Below are positions 45,342 to 54,710 of a stretch of DNA of 64,000 nt, piece by piece (position 1 is the stretch's first letter; each line of letters begins with the position of its first letter). The stretch is from an uncultured Ruminococcus sp. (lineage in GTDB: Bacteria > Bacillota > Clostridia > Oscillospirales > Acutalibacteraceae). The stretch is taken from positions 30,703-94,702 of the forward strand of contig CACYWT010000011.1 of the NCBI GenBank assembly GCA_902778175.1. The letters run 5' to 3'. Made by a program: the position numbers and the translations under genes. The notes beneath the pieces were generated by a model. It was not told where the DNA came from. It saw only the letters and a program-made list of their open reading frames with translations, and ran no database searches.

Positions 45342-46484
45342 ATGAGGATAATACGGTTTGTTTCTGCATTTCTTGCGGCAGCGGCAGCTTTGGTTTCTTT
45401 TCCTGCCGATGCGCAGGCAATTTCCGATAAAGAAATATCCGCTCCGTCTGCGGTGCTTATGGATTCGCTGACGGGTAAAATGCTGTATGGGAAAAATCCC
45501 CATGAGGTGAGAGCCTGCGCTTCTGTGACGAAGGTTATGACTCTCGATCTTGTAATGGAGGCTCTTGACAGCGGAAAGATTAAATGGACAGATGAGGTCA
45601 CGGCTTCACAACACGCCGCCTCAATGGGTGGATCCGATATCTGGCTTGAACCCGGAGAAACCATGACAGTGGACGAAATGGTCAAGGCAACTGTTGTCGC
45701 AAGCGCAAATGATGCGGCAGTCGCTCTGGCGGAGTTTGTCAGCGGCAGCGAGGAGGAATTTGTCGCCCGTATGAATGAAAAGGCAAAGCAGCTCGGTATG
45801 AAGGAAACTGTATTCAAAAACTGCAATGGTCTTGATGAGGACGGTCATGTTACCAGCGCGTATGATGTGGCTCTTATGTCCCGTGATCTGCTAAAGCACC
45901 GCTCGATACTTAAATATACGGGTATATGGATAGATGAGCTTCGAGGCGGAAAAACGCAGCTTGTCAATACGAATAAGCTCCTGCGCAGCTATAAGGGTAT
46001 AACAGGTCTGAAAACAGGAACGACCTCAAAAGCCGGCAGCTGTATCACGGCTACGGCAGAGCGTGACGGTCTGGAGCTTATTGCTGTCGTTCTCGGAAGT
46101 CCTGGCGGAAAACAAAGATTTTCCGATGCGGCTAAATTGCTTGATTCCGGATTTGCGAATTATTCGGTATACAGTCCTGCCGTTCCGCAGGACGCGGCAG
46201 CGGAATTGCCCGTTACGGGAGGAATAAAGAATACCCTGCGCACAAGGGCTGATGTAAAAGAAAAATACCTTATCAAAAAAGGAACGGAAAAGGAGATCAG
46301 CTCCCGTGTAGTGCTTCCTGAAAGTATTGCCGCGCCGGTTGACGAGGGCGATAAGGTTGGCGAGATAATATATGAAAAGGGCGGGGAAAAGCTTGCCGTA
46401 TGTCCTGTTACTGCTGCCGAAAGCGTCAGAGAGCTGACCTTCGGGGATATATTCAGTGCCGTTATGGGAGTATTGGTCAGATAA
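45342..46484 (+). CDS. D-alanyl-D-alanine carboxypeptidase (low-mass PBP, S11)
   Basis: 380 residues from ATG 45342 (MRIIRFVSAF) after ACGGAGGTAG; cleavable signal peptide ending near PADAQA (residue 26). The penicilloyl serine motif SVTK is at 61-64, SAN at 121-123 and KTGTT at 224-228. The C-terminal domain (about 270-380) is the PBP5-C type beta region; a final hydrophobic stretch (FGDIFSAVMGVLVR) may serve as an amphipathic membrane anchor. Trims peptidoglycan side chains. Resembles DacF/DacB; a sporulation role is possible but not shown. Confidence 0.93.
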   Translation: MRIIRFVSAFLAAAAALVSFPADAQAISDKEISAPSAVLMDSLTGKMLYGKNPHEVRACASVTKVMTLDLVMEALDSGKIKWTDEVTASQHAASMGGSDIWLEPGETMTVDEMVKATVVASANDAAVALAEFVSGSEEEFVARMNEKAKQLGMKETVFKNCNGLDEDGHVTSAYDVALMSRDLLKHRSILKYTGIWIDELRGGKTQLVNTNKLLRSYKGITGLKTGTTSKAGSCITATAERDGLELIAVVLGSPGGKQRFSDAAKLLDSGFANYSVYSPAVPQDAAAELPVTGGIKNTLRTRADVKEKYLIKKGTEKEISSRVVLPESIAAPVDEGDKVGEIIYEKGGEKLAVCPVTAAESVRELTFGDIFSAVMGVLVR

Positions 46485-46530
46485 AACAGTTTTTTTCGTA
46501 TACATTCTCCGGATTTTTTAAAAAAATATA

Positions 46531-46559
46531 TTGACAAAGCGATTCGTAATATTTATAAT
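46531..46559 (+). promoter_or_regulatory. Consensus sigma-A promoter of yceD-rpmF
   Basis: Exact TTGACA, 17-base spacer, TATAAT. Confidence 0.93.
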
Positions 46560-46573
46560 AATGTATGGCGTCC

Positions 46574-46600
46574 TATCGTATTTTGAAGGAAAATACGATA
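46574..46600 (+). promoter_or_regulatory. Leader hairpin before yceD-rpmF
   Basis: Perfect 11-bp stem TATCGTATTTT / AAAATACGATA with GAAGG loop, near the 5' end of the predicted transcript and without a T run. Could stabilise the mRNA or serve autoregulation by L32; no family recognised. Confidence 0.55.
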
Positions 46601-46625
46601 AAACAGACTTTGTTGGGGTGAGATT

Positions 46626-47120
46626 GTGGTTCTTGAACTGAAAAAGATTTTTCTGAATGAGAATGAAAGTCTTTCTGTTCAGGCTGAGCCTGATCTTTCC
46701 GGAGTGACTGTCGGAATGAATACCTTTTCCGGACCTGTGAAGGCGGATATTACCGTATCGAATCATGCCGGAATGGTGGTATATGAAGCTGATGTACGTT
46801 TCAGATATCATTATTATTGCGACAGATGCTTTGAACCCTTTGACAAGGATCTCGCCTATAGGTTTAATCATATTCTCGTCACAAAGCTTCCCGATGAGGG
46901 CGGTGACGATTATATCGAAGCACCGGACTATATGCTCGAAACTGATGCATTGCTCAGAGATGATATTCTTTTGGAGCTTCCGTCAAAGTTCCTCTGTAAG
47001 GATTCCTGTAAGGGCTTGTGTCCAAAGTGCGGAAAAAATCTTAATATGGGTCGGTGTGATTGTCCCGAAAAGGAACCTGACCCGAGATTAGCAGCATTGT
47101 CTAAGCTGCTTGAAGAATGA
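46626..47120 (+). CDS. yceD: DUF177/YceD family protein, 23S rRNA accumulation
   Basis: 164 residues, GTG start. Two cysteine pairs, YYCDRCFEPF and the C-terminal CPKCGKNLNMGRCDC, are typical of DUF177 in Firmicutes. This family is almost always upstream of rpmF and in E. coli YceD affects 23S rRNA accumulation. Here rpmF follows after 33 bases. The symbol follows the E. coli name. Confidence 0.88.
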   Translation: MVLELKKIFLNENESLSVQAEPDLSGVTVGMNTFSGPVKADITVSNHAGMVVYEADVRFRYHYYCDRCFEPFDKDLAYRFNHILVTKLPDEGGDDYIEAPDYMLETDALLRDDILLELPSKFLCKDSCKGLCPKCGKNLNMGRCDCPEKEPDPRLAALSKLLEE

Positions 47121-47153
47121 TTTTTGTACTTTATTTTCAAGGAGGTTATTGAA

Positions 47154-47336
47154 ATGGCAGTACCCAAGAGAAAGACTTCTAAAGCAAGAAGAGATAAGAG
47201 AAGATCAGCAGTATGGAAGCTCAGCGCTCCGGCACTCGTTACCTGTCCTAACTGCGGCGAATATAAGCTCGCTCACAGAGCCTGCACAGCCTGCGGTATG
47301 TATAAGGGCAGAGAAGTACTCAATGTAGAGGCATGA
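47154..47336 (+). CDS. rpmF: 50S ribosomal protein L32
   Basis: 60 residues, start [19 protein letters not shown] after AAGGAGG. Two CxxC pairs (CPNCGEYK and [12 protein letters not shown]) make the zinc-containing C+ paralogue form. The start at 47124 is upstream of the ribosome binding site and rejected. Confidence 0.97.
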   Translation: MAVPKRKTSKARRDKRRSAVWKLSAPALVTCPNCGEYKLAHRACTACGMYKGREVLNVEA

Positions 47337-47353
47337 TCGCTTTTTGCAGACAG

Positions 47354-47382
47354 TAGAGAAGGAGAGATCCTTCTCTATTTTC
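47354..47382 (+). terminator. Rho-independent terminator of yceD-rpmF
   Basis: Perfect 10-bp stem TAGAGAAGGA / TCCTTCTCTA with a GAGA tetraloop, followed by TTTTC. Confidence 0.85.
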
Positions 47383-47429
47383 ATTATGTGGGAAAAGAAT
47401 ATGAAAAAGGGAAGAAAAGGAGGAAAAAT

Positions 47430-48755
47430 ATGGCGAATCCGGTAGTGGCGATAGTCGGCAGACCTAATGTCGGCAAATCGACCTTATTCAATAAGCTTAT
47501 CGGTGAGCGCGTGGCTATAGTAAACGATACGCCCGGCGTGACAAGAGACAGGATATTCGGTCAGTGCGAATGGCGCAGCCGTAAGATCACCCTGATAGAT
47601 ACCGGCGGTATAGAGCCGTATTCCGATGATATAATACTGAAACAGATGCGCCGTCAGGCTGAGCTTGCCATTGACGCCGCTGATGTTATAGTACTTGTGA
47701 CGGATGTGAAGAGCGGCGTTGTCGCAACAGATGAGGAAGTTGCCGCTATGCTGCTCAAAAGCGGCAGACCTGTGGTGCTGTGCGTCAATAAATGCGACGG
47801 TATCGGAGAACCCGATCCGAATTTCTACGAATTCTATAATCTGGGGCTTGGCGACCCGATTCAGGTTTCCTCCGTTCACGGACACGGTACAGGCGATCTG
47901 CTTGACGCAGTGTTTGAATATCTTCCGGAGCAGGAAAATGATGAAGAGGAAGATGACAGCATCAGGGTAGCTATCATAGGCAGACCTAATGCCGGAAAAT
48001 CTTCCCTTGTAAATAAGATAACAGGCGAAAACAGATGTATCGTATCTGATATTGCCGGAACGACCCGTGACAGTATTGATACTGTAGTTGAAAATTCCCA
48101 CGGACGGTTCTGCCTTACAGATACGGCAGGTATACGCCGCAGGAACAAGGTAGATGACGCTGTGGAAAAATACAGCATTATCCGCGCAAAAATGGCTGTT
48201 GAACGCAGCGACGTTTGTGTTATAATGATAGATGCGGTGACAGGCGTTACCGAGCAGGATACAAAGATCGCAGGACTTGCGCATGAATCGGGCAAGGCGT
48301 GTATAATAGCGGTAAACAAATGGGACGCTGTTGAAAAGGATACAAAGACGATGAACGAATACCGCAAAAAGCTGGAAACGGAATTCGCCTATATGTCATA
48401 TGCGCCGTTTGTATTCATTTCCGCGAAAACCGGACAGAGGATAGACAATCTCTTCGCGCTTATTGTAACGGTAGTCAATTCCGCGGCAATGAGGATCACT
48501 ACGGGAATGTTGAATGATCTTCTGGCTGATGCGACTGCGAGGGTACAGCCCCCGACAGATAAGGGCAGAAGGCTCAAGATAATGTATGTCACTCAGGCAT
48601 CGGTCAAGCCCCCGACATTTGTATTCTTTGTGAATAATGCGGAGCTGTTTCATTTTTCATATCAGCGTTATCTGGAAAACCGTATACGTGAAACTTTCGG
48701 TATGCAGGGAACGCCGATACGATTCATTATCCGTGAGCGTGGAGACGAGAAATGA
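47430..48755 (+). CDS. der: Ribosome assembly GTPase Der (EngA)
   Basis: 441 residues from ATG 47430 (MANPVVAIVGRPNVGKST) after AAAAGGAGG. Two GTPase domains in tandem (GRPNVGKSTLFN near residue 9 and GRPNAGKSSLVN near 186, each with DTPG/DTAG and NKCD/NKWD) and a C-terminal KH-like domain (about 350-441). Needed for 50S assembly. plsY follows, as in many Firmicutes. Confidence 0.97.
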   Translation: MANPVVAIVGRPNVGKSTLFNKLIGERVAIVNDTPGVTRDRIFGQCEWRSRKITLIDTGGIEPYSDDIILKQMRRQAELAIDAADVIVLVTDVKSGVVATDEEVAAMLLKSGRPVVLCVNKCDGIGEPDPNFYEFYNLGLGDPIQVSSVHGHGTGDLLDAVFEYLPEQENDEEEDDSIRVAIIGRPNAGKSSLVNKITGENRCIVSDIAGTTRDSIDTVVENSHGRFCLTDTAGIRRRNKVDDAVEKYSIIRAKMAVERSDVCVIMIDAVTGVTEQDTKIAGLAHESGKACIIAVNKWDAVEKDTKTMNEYRKKLETEFAYMSYAPFVFISAKTGQRIDNLFALIVTVVNSAAMRITTGMLNDLLADATARVQPPTDKGRRLKIMYVTQASVKPPTFVFFVNNAELFHFSYQRYLENRIRETFGMQGTPIRFIIRERGDEK

Positions 48756-48833
48756 CCGGTCGATCCTGCGGAAATTAATGTCACTTTGCATAGTGATATG
48801 ATTTATTTTATATTTATAAAGGAAGAATCTGTT

Positions 48834-49559
48834 TTGGAATTTATAACGAAATTTTTTACGGAATGTTGGATATACCTTCTTATCAGCAGTATTGCGGCAT
48901 ATCTTATCAGCAGCGTCAATACTTCGATAATAGTTACGGCTGTCGTTAAGCATGAGGATATACGCAAGATGGGCAGCGGAAACGCAGGCTTTACCAATGT
49001 GCTGCGGTGTGTCGGAAAGGTACCTGCGATAATCACCTTCGTCGGTGATTTCCTCAAGGGCGTAATATCGGTGCTTATACCGATACTGCTCACGATAAGC
49101 TGGAGCACTCCCGAACAGCTGATGCATCGTCAGCTTCTTATGTATATTGCAGGAATATTTGCGGTCGTCGGACATATGTTCCCGATATATTACAGATTCA
49201 AAGGCGGCAAGGGAGTAGTTACCACTGCTTCCGTAATAATCATGACCGACTGGCGTGTACTGATACTTGAGCTTATCGTATTTGCGATATTCTTTGTTAT
49301 TACAAAGACGATATCAAAATGCTCTCTTTTGTGCGCAGGGCTTTATCCTTTCCTTACTGCGCTGACAAGATACCTTGACAGTCTGAAAAAATTTCCGACC
49401 CTTGCGCCTGTGCCCGAAACCACTCCGGAGTTCATTCTGTGCTGTTTTGTGCTGACTTTCCTTATCGGCATTGCCATCATAATTATGCACAGGGAAAACA
49501 TCAAGCGCATACTTAACGGAACGGAGCAAAAAATAACGTCGAAAAAATCCGATAAATAA
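48834..49559 (+). CDS. plsY: Glycerol-3-phosphate acyltransferase PlsY
   Basis: Membrane enzyme that acylates glycerol 3-phosphate with acyl-phosphate, the first step of phospholipid synthesis. About 241 residues from TTG 48834 (after AAGGAAG); the longer start at 48786 has no site. PlsY motifs: MGSGNAGFTNVLR, VGHMFPIYYRFKGGKGVVT and a C-terminal basic tail. Five to six helices. gpsA, often next, is absent; a terminator follows. GlpK at 19-20.5 kb can supply its substrate. Confidence 0.9.
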   Translation: MEFITKFFTECWIYLLISSIAAYLISSVNTSIIVTAVVKHEDIRKMGSGNAGFTNVLRCVGKVPAIITFVGDFLKGVISVLIPILLTISWSTPEQLMHRQLLMYIAGIFAVVGHMFPIYYRFKGGKGVVTTASVIIMTDWRVLILELIVFAIFFVITKTISKCSLLCAGLYPFLTALTRYLDSLKKFPTLAPVPETTPEFILCCFVLTFLIGIAIIIMHRENIKRILNGTEQKITSKKSDK

Positions 49560-49566
49560 CAAAACG

Positions 49567-49603
49567 GGACTGCCGCGTCATAGTGACGTGACAGTCCTTT
49601 TTT
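49567..49603. terminator. Terminator between plsY and the asparaginase gene
   Basis: Stem GGACTG / CAGTCC plus inner CGTCA / TGACG, followed by six T on the plus strand; on the minus strand a weaker T tract (GTTTTGTT) follows. Confidence 0.85.
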
Positions 49604-49623
49604 CGGTTTGTTCTGAATCCCGG

Positions 49624-50523
49624 CTATATATGCAGATATCCGTTTATCATCAGCAGGAGCCTTGCATATGCGCTTTCGGTTGTCATTGAATAAAAAGGCA
49701 TGGCTCCGTTTTGTATCAGAATGTCCGCGCTTTCATACAGACTGCTGTCAGGTTCTTTCAGAGAACAAAGAAAGAATGGGATTTCCTTTTCCCTGCATTT
49801 GCGCAGGATAGTCATTGCCCGTCTGCTGACGCTTCCGCTGTGGCAGGTGATGTGGAGAACTGCACCGGTATTTTCCGGAAAAGAAATATTTTCATAATCC
49901 AATGACGGATACGGGTGCAGCAGAAGGACATTCTTTCCAAAACTGATATTATCCGCGCGGGAAAAAACCGGCTGCTCCGTTTTAAAAGCAGAATTTTCCG
50001 GCGCTGATCCGAAACTGTCGGTAAATCTGTCTGCCTCGGTCATTCTTTCGGGAATGAATACTGTCGGTTCGCTGTTACCCGGATTGCGGTAAACGGCGCG
50101 TATGATCTTATCTCCGGTGTCGATAAGATCAACGCATTTTCTGAAATTGGCGAGTGCGTTGCTGCGCATATCATCAGGGACAAGATCGGCTGCTGTTATC
50201 ATTACCGGGACAGGGAACCGGCTCAGACATATTCCGAGCATAGCCGCTGTCCATGACAGTGTATCGCTGCCGTGGGTGATGATCATTCCGTCATATCCGG
50301 CGGTATCAATATTTAGTAAGAAATTCAAAAGCTTTTCCCAGTCGGAAAGGCTCAGATCCTCGCTCAGAATATCGAGCGGACGGTATACCTTGAACTGACA
50401 GTCTGCGTAAATATCATTGTACAGTTCAAGTATTCTGCAGCGGCTGTTATCAGTGGATATCACTCCGTCTGATTCACAGCTTCCTATAGTGCCGCCTGTG
50501 AGGACAAGAATAATTTTTTTCAT
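49624..50523 (-). CDS. Type I-like L-asparaginase
   Basis: 299 residues, no signal peptide, so cytoplasmic. Hydrolyses asparagine to aspartate and ammonia. The two catalytic threonine motifs are present: LTGGTIGS (Thr12) and ITHGSDTLSWTAAML. Convergent with plsY. Substrate preference (asparagine or glutamine) cannot be told. Confidence 0.9.
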   Translation of the reverse strand: MKKIILVLTGGTIGSCESDGVISTDNSRCRILELYNDIYADCQFKVYRPLDILSEDLSLSDWEKLLNFLLNIDTAGYDGMIITHGSDTLSWTAAMLGICLSRFPVPVMITAADLVPDDMRSNALANFRKCVDLIDTGDKIIRAVYRNPGNSEPTVFIPERMTEADRFTDSFGSAPENSAFKTEQPVFSRADNISFGKNVLLLHPYPSLDYENISFPENTGAVLHITCHSGSVSRRAMTILRKCREKEIPFFLCSLKEPDSSLYESADILIQNGAMPFYSMTTESAYARLLLMINGYLHI

Positions 50524-50659
50524 AAGCTCAGCTCCCGGAAATATCTGATGATTTAAGCATACATATTATTCCGCATGATTGTCAATAAGATAGCTTGATT
50601 TTTTTTTAAGTACGGTTCATTCGGATTTAATAATTATAAACTACAATTGATCATAATAC

Positions 50660-50689
50660 TTGCCAATTTCAGACTATATATGTTATAAT
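50660..50689 (+). promoter_or_regulatory. Extended -10 promoter of the exonuclease III gene
   Basis: TTGCCA, 18-base spacer, TATAAT preceded by TGT (extended -10), 70 bases before the ATG. Confidence 0.75.
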
Positions 50690-50758
50690 TATTTGTAATT
50701 GTTATTTGAACCGTATGAATTATTTATACAAATGCAAAAAAATGAAAGGAAATGGAAA

Positions 50759-51517
50759 ATGAAATTTGTTTCATGGAATGTCAACGGACTGAGAGCCTGT
50801 ATGCAGAAGGGCTTTCTTGATGTTGTAAACGAGCTGAAACCTGATTTTATGTGCCTTCAGGAAACAAAAATGCAGGAGGGTCAGGCAGAGGTCCCGCTGG
50901 AGGGATATAATAAGTATTTCAACAGCGCGGAAAAAAAGGGCTATTCGGGAACTGCGGTGTTTACTCCGCATAACCCCGAAAGCGTGATCTATAACGGAAT
51001 GGAGATAGAAGAACATTCCCACGAGGGCAGAATGATCACGCTTGATATGGGCAGCTACTATCTTGTGAATGTATATACTCCGAATGCAAAGGACGGTCTT
51101 CTGAGAATAGACTACCGTATGCAGTGGGAAACAGACCTTCGTCAGTATCTGATGAAGCTCGATAAGGAAAAACCGGTTATCTACTGCGGCGATCTTAATG
51201 TCGCACATAATGAGATAGATCTTAAAAATCCGAAAACAAACCGAGGTAACGCGGGCTTTTCGGATCAGGAAAGAGGAAAGATAGGAGAGCTTCTTGACAG
51301 CGGCTTTACAGATACCTTCCGTTATCTTCACCCTGATGAAACCGGACGCTACAGCTGGTGGTCTTACCGTTTCAATGCGCGCAGGAACAACGCCGGATGG
51401 CGTATCGACTATTTTATTGTTTCCGACAGGCTCAGGGACAGGATCAGACAGGCGGATATTCTTTCGGATATCATGGGCAGCGATCATTGCCCGGTTATTC
51501 TGGATATAGATGTATAA
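50759..51517 (+). CDS. xth: Exodeoxyribonuclease III
   Basis: AP endonuclease/3' exonuclease for base excision repair, 252 residues from MKFVSWNVNGLRACMQKG (ATG 50759, after GAAAGGAAA). The family residues are in QETKMQEG, YCGDLNVAHNEIDLKNP, YSWWSYRFNAR and GSDHCPVILDI. The start at 50699 adds 20 residues without a site. An ABC operon starts 33 bases later in the same direction. Confidence 0.95.
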   Translation: MKFVSWNVNGLRACMQKGFLDVVNELKPDFMCLQETKMQEGQAEVPLEGYNKYFNSAEKKGYSGTAVFTPHNPESVIYNGMEIEEHSHEGRMITLDMGSYYLVNVYTPNAKDGLLRIDYRMQWETDLRQYLMKLDKEKPVIYCGDLNVAHNEIDLKNPKTNRGNAGFSDQERGKIGELLDSGFTDTFRYLHPDETGRYSWWSYRFNARRNNAGWRIDYFIVSDRLRDRIRQADILSDIMGSDHCPVILDIDV

Positions 51518-51550
51518 ATATCAAATATATAAAGCAAAGCAGGTGAAATT

Positions 51551-52510
51551 ATGATCAAGGTCAGAAATCTGACAAAAACTTATGTCAGGAACAAAGCGCT
51601 GGATAACATCAGCTTTACCCTTGAGGAAGGAGATATTCTGGGTTTTCTCGGACCTAACGGCGCAGGAAAATCCACTACCATGAATATTATCACCGGTTAT
51701 CTTTCCGGTGACGAGGGTACTGTCGAGATAGACGGTACGGATATTATGGAGGCTCCCGAAAAGGCAAAGAAAAAAATAGGCTATCTTCCGGAACAGCCTC
51801 CGCTTTATAATGACATGACTGTAGGGAAATATCTTGAATTCATGTTCAGGCTGAAAAAGGTGCGTCTGCCGATGAAGGAGCATATCGACAAGATATGCGA
51901 AATGGTAAAGATCAGCGATGTCAAGGGCAGGATAATCAAGCATCTTTCAAAAGGTTACCGTCAGCGCGTCGGTCTTGCGCAGGCTCTTATCGGAGATCCT
52001 CCTGTGCTGATCCTCGACGAACCGACAGTCGGTCTTGACCCGCAGCAGATAATCGAGATACGCAAGCTTATCCGCGAGCTTGGCAAGGAACATACAATAA
52101 TTCTTTCATCTCATGTTCTGTCCGAGGTTCAGGCTGTCTGTGACAAGATAGTTATTATCAATCACGGCAAGATCGCCGCCCGCGGTCTTACTCAGGAAAT
52201 GACACGTACAGGCGGTTCGACAAACCGTCTTGACCTGATCATCGAGGGAAGAAAAACGGCAGTGCTGTCTTTGCTCAAAAAGATCGACGGTGTAACCGAG
52301 GTTACCGAAAAGGGCGAAAGCGAAAAGGGCTGCTATGAATATACCGTCACCAGTACAAGGGATATCAGACGTCTTGTGTTCCGTGCGGTCGCAAAGACGG
52401 ATTTCAATATTCTTTCAATGGAGCCGGTAGGCGTATCACTTGAAGATACCTATCTTGATATCATTTCCGGAAAAACAGAGGAGGAAAGTGAAAATGTCGG
52501 CAATATTTAA
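51551..52510 (+). CDS. ABC-2 type transporter ATPase (GldA-like)
   Basis: 319 residues. Walker A GPNGAGKSTTMN, signature LSKGYRQRVGLAQAL, Walker B LILDEPTVGLDP and H-loop LSSHVLSEVQ are intact. The C-terminal extension (about 220-319) is typical of Gld/Nat/CcmA-like ATPases. First of four coupled genes (ATPase, permease, Gld-like auxiliary protein, DUF4340 protein). Such units in Firmicutes are of unknown cargo; the Bacteroidetes relatives GldA/F/G are gliding-linked, but gliding is not implied here. Confidence 0.9.
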   Translation: MIKVRNLTKTYVRNKALDNISFTLEEGDILGFLGPNGAGKSTTMNIITGYLSGDEGTVEIDGTDIMEAPEKAKKKIGYLPEQPPLYNDMTVGKYLEFMFRLKKVRLPMKEHIDKICEMVKISDVKGRIIKHLSKGYRQRVGLAQALIGDPPVLILDEPTVGLDPQQIIEIRKLIRELGKEHTIILSSHVLSEVQAVCDKIVIINHGKIAARGLTQEMTRTGGSTNRLDLIIEGRKTAVLSLLKKIDGVTEVTEKGESEKGCYEYTVTSTRDIRRLVFRAVAKTDFNILSMEPVGVSLEDTYLDIISGKTEEESENVGNI

Positions 52511-53198
52511 ACGCGAATTTGCTTCGTATTTTACATCGCCTGTGGCATATACGGTGCTTGCGGCGTTTATGTTTTTCAGCGGAATGTTCCTGTGGGTGCA
52601 GTGCCTTTACGTCGGGACCTCGGATATGTCATCGGTATTCCAGAGTATGTTTTTCATAATGCTCTTTATAATACCGCTTATCACAATGAGGCTTTTTGCC
52701 GAGGATAAGAAACAGAAAACGGATCAGGCTCTGCTTACCGCGCCCGTCACTATCCCGGGAATAGTTTTCGCTAAATTCCTCTCGGCTATGCTCATGCTCC
52801 TTCTGTGCCTGAGCACATTTATCATTGACGGGATAGCTCTTTCGTTTATCGGTTATCCCGACTGGAGCGTTATCATCGGCAATGTATTCGGTATGGCTCT
52901 GATGGGTTCGGCTCTTGCGGCGATAGGATTGTTTATTTCCTCGCTTACCGAGAGTATTATCGTTGCTGCGATAGTATCCTTTGCAATAAATGTTCTTATC
53001 AGCCTTCTTGATACCGTTGCTTCAACGATACCCGTAACATTCCTTAAAAGCTTTGTTTCCTCACTTTCGTTCCAGGGCAGATACGGACATTTTGCGCTCG
53101 GATTGTTTTCACTGGGCGACATTGTATATTTTGCAACGGTATGTCTGATCTTCCTTTTCCTTACAGACAGGATACTGGAAAGAAGAAGATGGGCGTAA
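52494..53198 (+). CDS. ABC-2 type permease
   Basis: 234 residues from ATG 52494 (MSAIFKREFASYFTSPVAYTVLAAF), overlapping the ATPase gene by 17 bases after GAGGAAAG. Six hydrophobic helices; the FKREFASYFTSPVAYV-type opening is the GldF/NosY permease motif. Forms the membrane pore for the upstream ATPase. Confidence 0.88.
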   Translation: MSAIFKREFASYFTSPVAYTVLAAFMFFSGMFLWVQCLYVGTSDMSSVFQSMFFIMLFIIPLITMRLFAEDKKQKTDQALLTAPVTIPGIVFAKFLSAMLMLLLCLSTFIIDGIALSFIGYPDWSVIIGNVFGMALMGSALAAIGLFISSLTESIIVAAIVSFAINVLISLLDTVASTIPVTFLKSFVSSLSFQGRYGHFALGLFSLGDIVYFATVCLIFLFLTDRILERRRWA

Positions 53199-53210
53199 GG
53201 AGGTACAATA

Positions 53211-54698
53211 ATGGCTGAACTAAATAAAACGACCAATAATGAAGAAAAGCAAAAGAAAAAAAGCGGTCTTTCGCGCAGGGCAAAACGCCGTGTGATATCG
53301 CTCGTTTCGGTATGTCTTGTACTTGCTGCTGCGGTTATAATCAATATCATTGCATCGGTACTGACGGAAAAGTATGCTTTCTTTACAACGGACATAACGT
53401 CAGGCGGTCTGTATAATCTCAACGAAGAATCAGTAAAGCTTGCACAGAACATATCCAAGGATATAAAGATAACCTTCCTTTCGGACAGATCGACATATGA
53501 AAACTACGATCCCTACTGCAAGCACGTTACAAAGATGGCGGATCAGTTATCACAGTATTCTTCCGGCAGGATAGATGTCGAATATGTGGATCTCATTCAG
53601 AACCCTAATATTGAAAACAAATATAAAGAAGAAAGCCTTTCGGTTTCCGATGTGATCGTAAGCTGCGGCTCAAAATACAATATACTGAAAGCGACCGATC
53701 TGTTCAATTTCAGCGCATACGGCGACTATCAGTATATCAATTCCTCAAAGGCGGAAGCTGTCGTTGATACTGCCATAATCAAGGTAAGCTCTGACGTTGA
53801 AACAAAAATAGCTATTCTGACAGATCATACTGAGGACAGCTATACCGCTCTTGAAAAAATGCTGGATTCAAATAACTATAAGCTTGTACCGATGTCTGTC
53901 GAAAAAGAAAAGATCCCATCAGATGTTGATACGGTAATAGCGTTTGCTCCGACTGAGGATTACAGCAAAGAAGCTGTGGAGAAACTCCGCGCCTTCCTTA
54001 AAAACGACGATAATTACGGAAAGGGGCTTATATTCATATCCTACCGTTTTGATGTAGAATGTCCGAATATAACCGCTCTTCTCAGCGAATACGGAATGAA
54101 ACTCGAGGACGGTCTTGCATTTGAAACGGATACAACGAGAATGACTTCGTCTTCCGACGGCTACCGCAATATTGCTTCCGGATTCTCGGAGAAGGAACTG
54201 TATATCGCAAACTATGACAAGGAAAAGGATTATCCCGTTCTTGTTTCCATGTCCAGAGCGGTAAGCATCTCCAACGAACAGATCGCATCAACACTGCTTG
54301 AATATTCCTCACAATCAGGCATATGTCCGTATTCCGCAGATGAGAACTGGAATCCCAATGATTATATCACAGGCTATGCCGGAGTTATGGCTCAGGGTGT
54401 TTCCGGCGGCGACAAAGGGATCTCAAGACTTATTTTCTCAGGCTCGACTGAAATGTGGACATCGCTCCTCAGCAGCCAGCAGTTTACCAATAAGAAATAT
54501 ATTCTCAATATCCTCAATGATATCAATAAGCGTGAGGATACGGGAGTTTATATGGACGATAAGATAATAACAAAATACGACCTTTCCTCAGTCAATGCGA
54601 ATACAAAATCAGTTACGAGCATTATACTCTATGCGATCCTGCCGATAGCGATTCTGGCAGCAGGATTTGTCGTATTTATAATCAGGCGCAAAAAATAA
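53211..54698 (+). CDS. GldG-like ABC auxiliary membrane protein
   Basis: 495 residues. Cytoplasmic basic N-terminus, a helix at about 25-45 (VISLVSVCLVLAAAVIINIIA), a long external alpha/beta part that resembles the ABC_transp_aux/GldG region (ITFLSDRSTYENYDPYCKHVTKMADQLSQYS), and a C-terminal helix (IILYAILPIAILAAGFVVFII) with a basic tail. Thirteen bases after the permease. Likely a periplasm-facing or external partner of the transporter; cargo unknown. Confidence 0.82.
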   Translation: MAELNKTTNNEEKQKKKSGLSRRAKRRVISLVSVCLVLAAAVIINIIASVLTEKYAFFTTDITSGGLYNLNEESVKLAQNISKDIKITFLSDRSTYENYDPYCKHVTKMADQLSQYSSGRIDVEYVDLIQNPNIENKYKEESLSVSDVIVSCGSKYNILKATDLFNFSAYGDYQYINSSKAEAVVDTAIIKVSSDVETKIAILTDHTEDSYTALEKMLDSNNYKLVPMSVEKEKIPSDVDTVIAFAPTEDYSKEAVEKLRAFLKNDDNYGKGLIFISYRFDVECPNITALLSEYGMKLEDGLAFETDTTRMTSSSDGYRNIASGFSEKELYIANYDKEKDYPVLVSMSRAVSISNEQIASTLLEYSSQSGICPYSADENWNPNDYITGYAGVMAQGVSGGDKGISRLIFSGSTEMWTSLLSSQQFTNKKYILNILNDINKREDTGVYMDDKIITKYDLSSVNANTKSVTSIILYAILPIAILAAGFVVFIIRRKK

Positions 54699-54710
54699 CG
54701 GAGGACGGCT

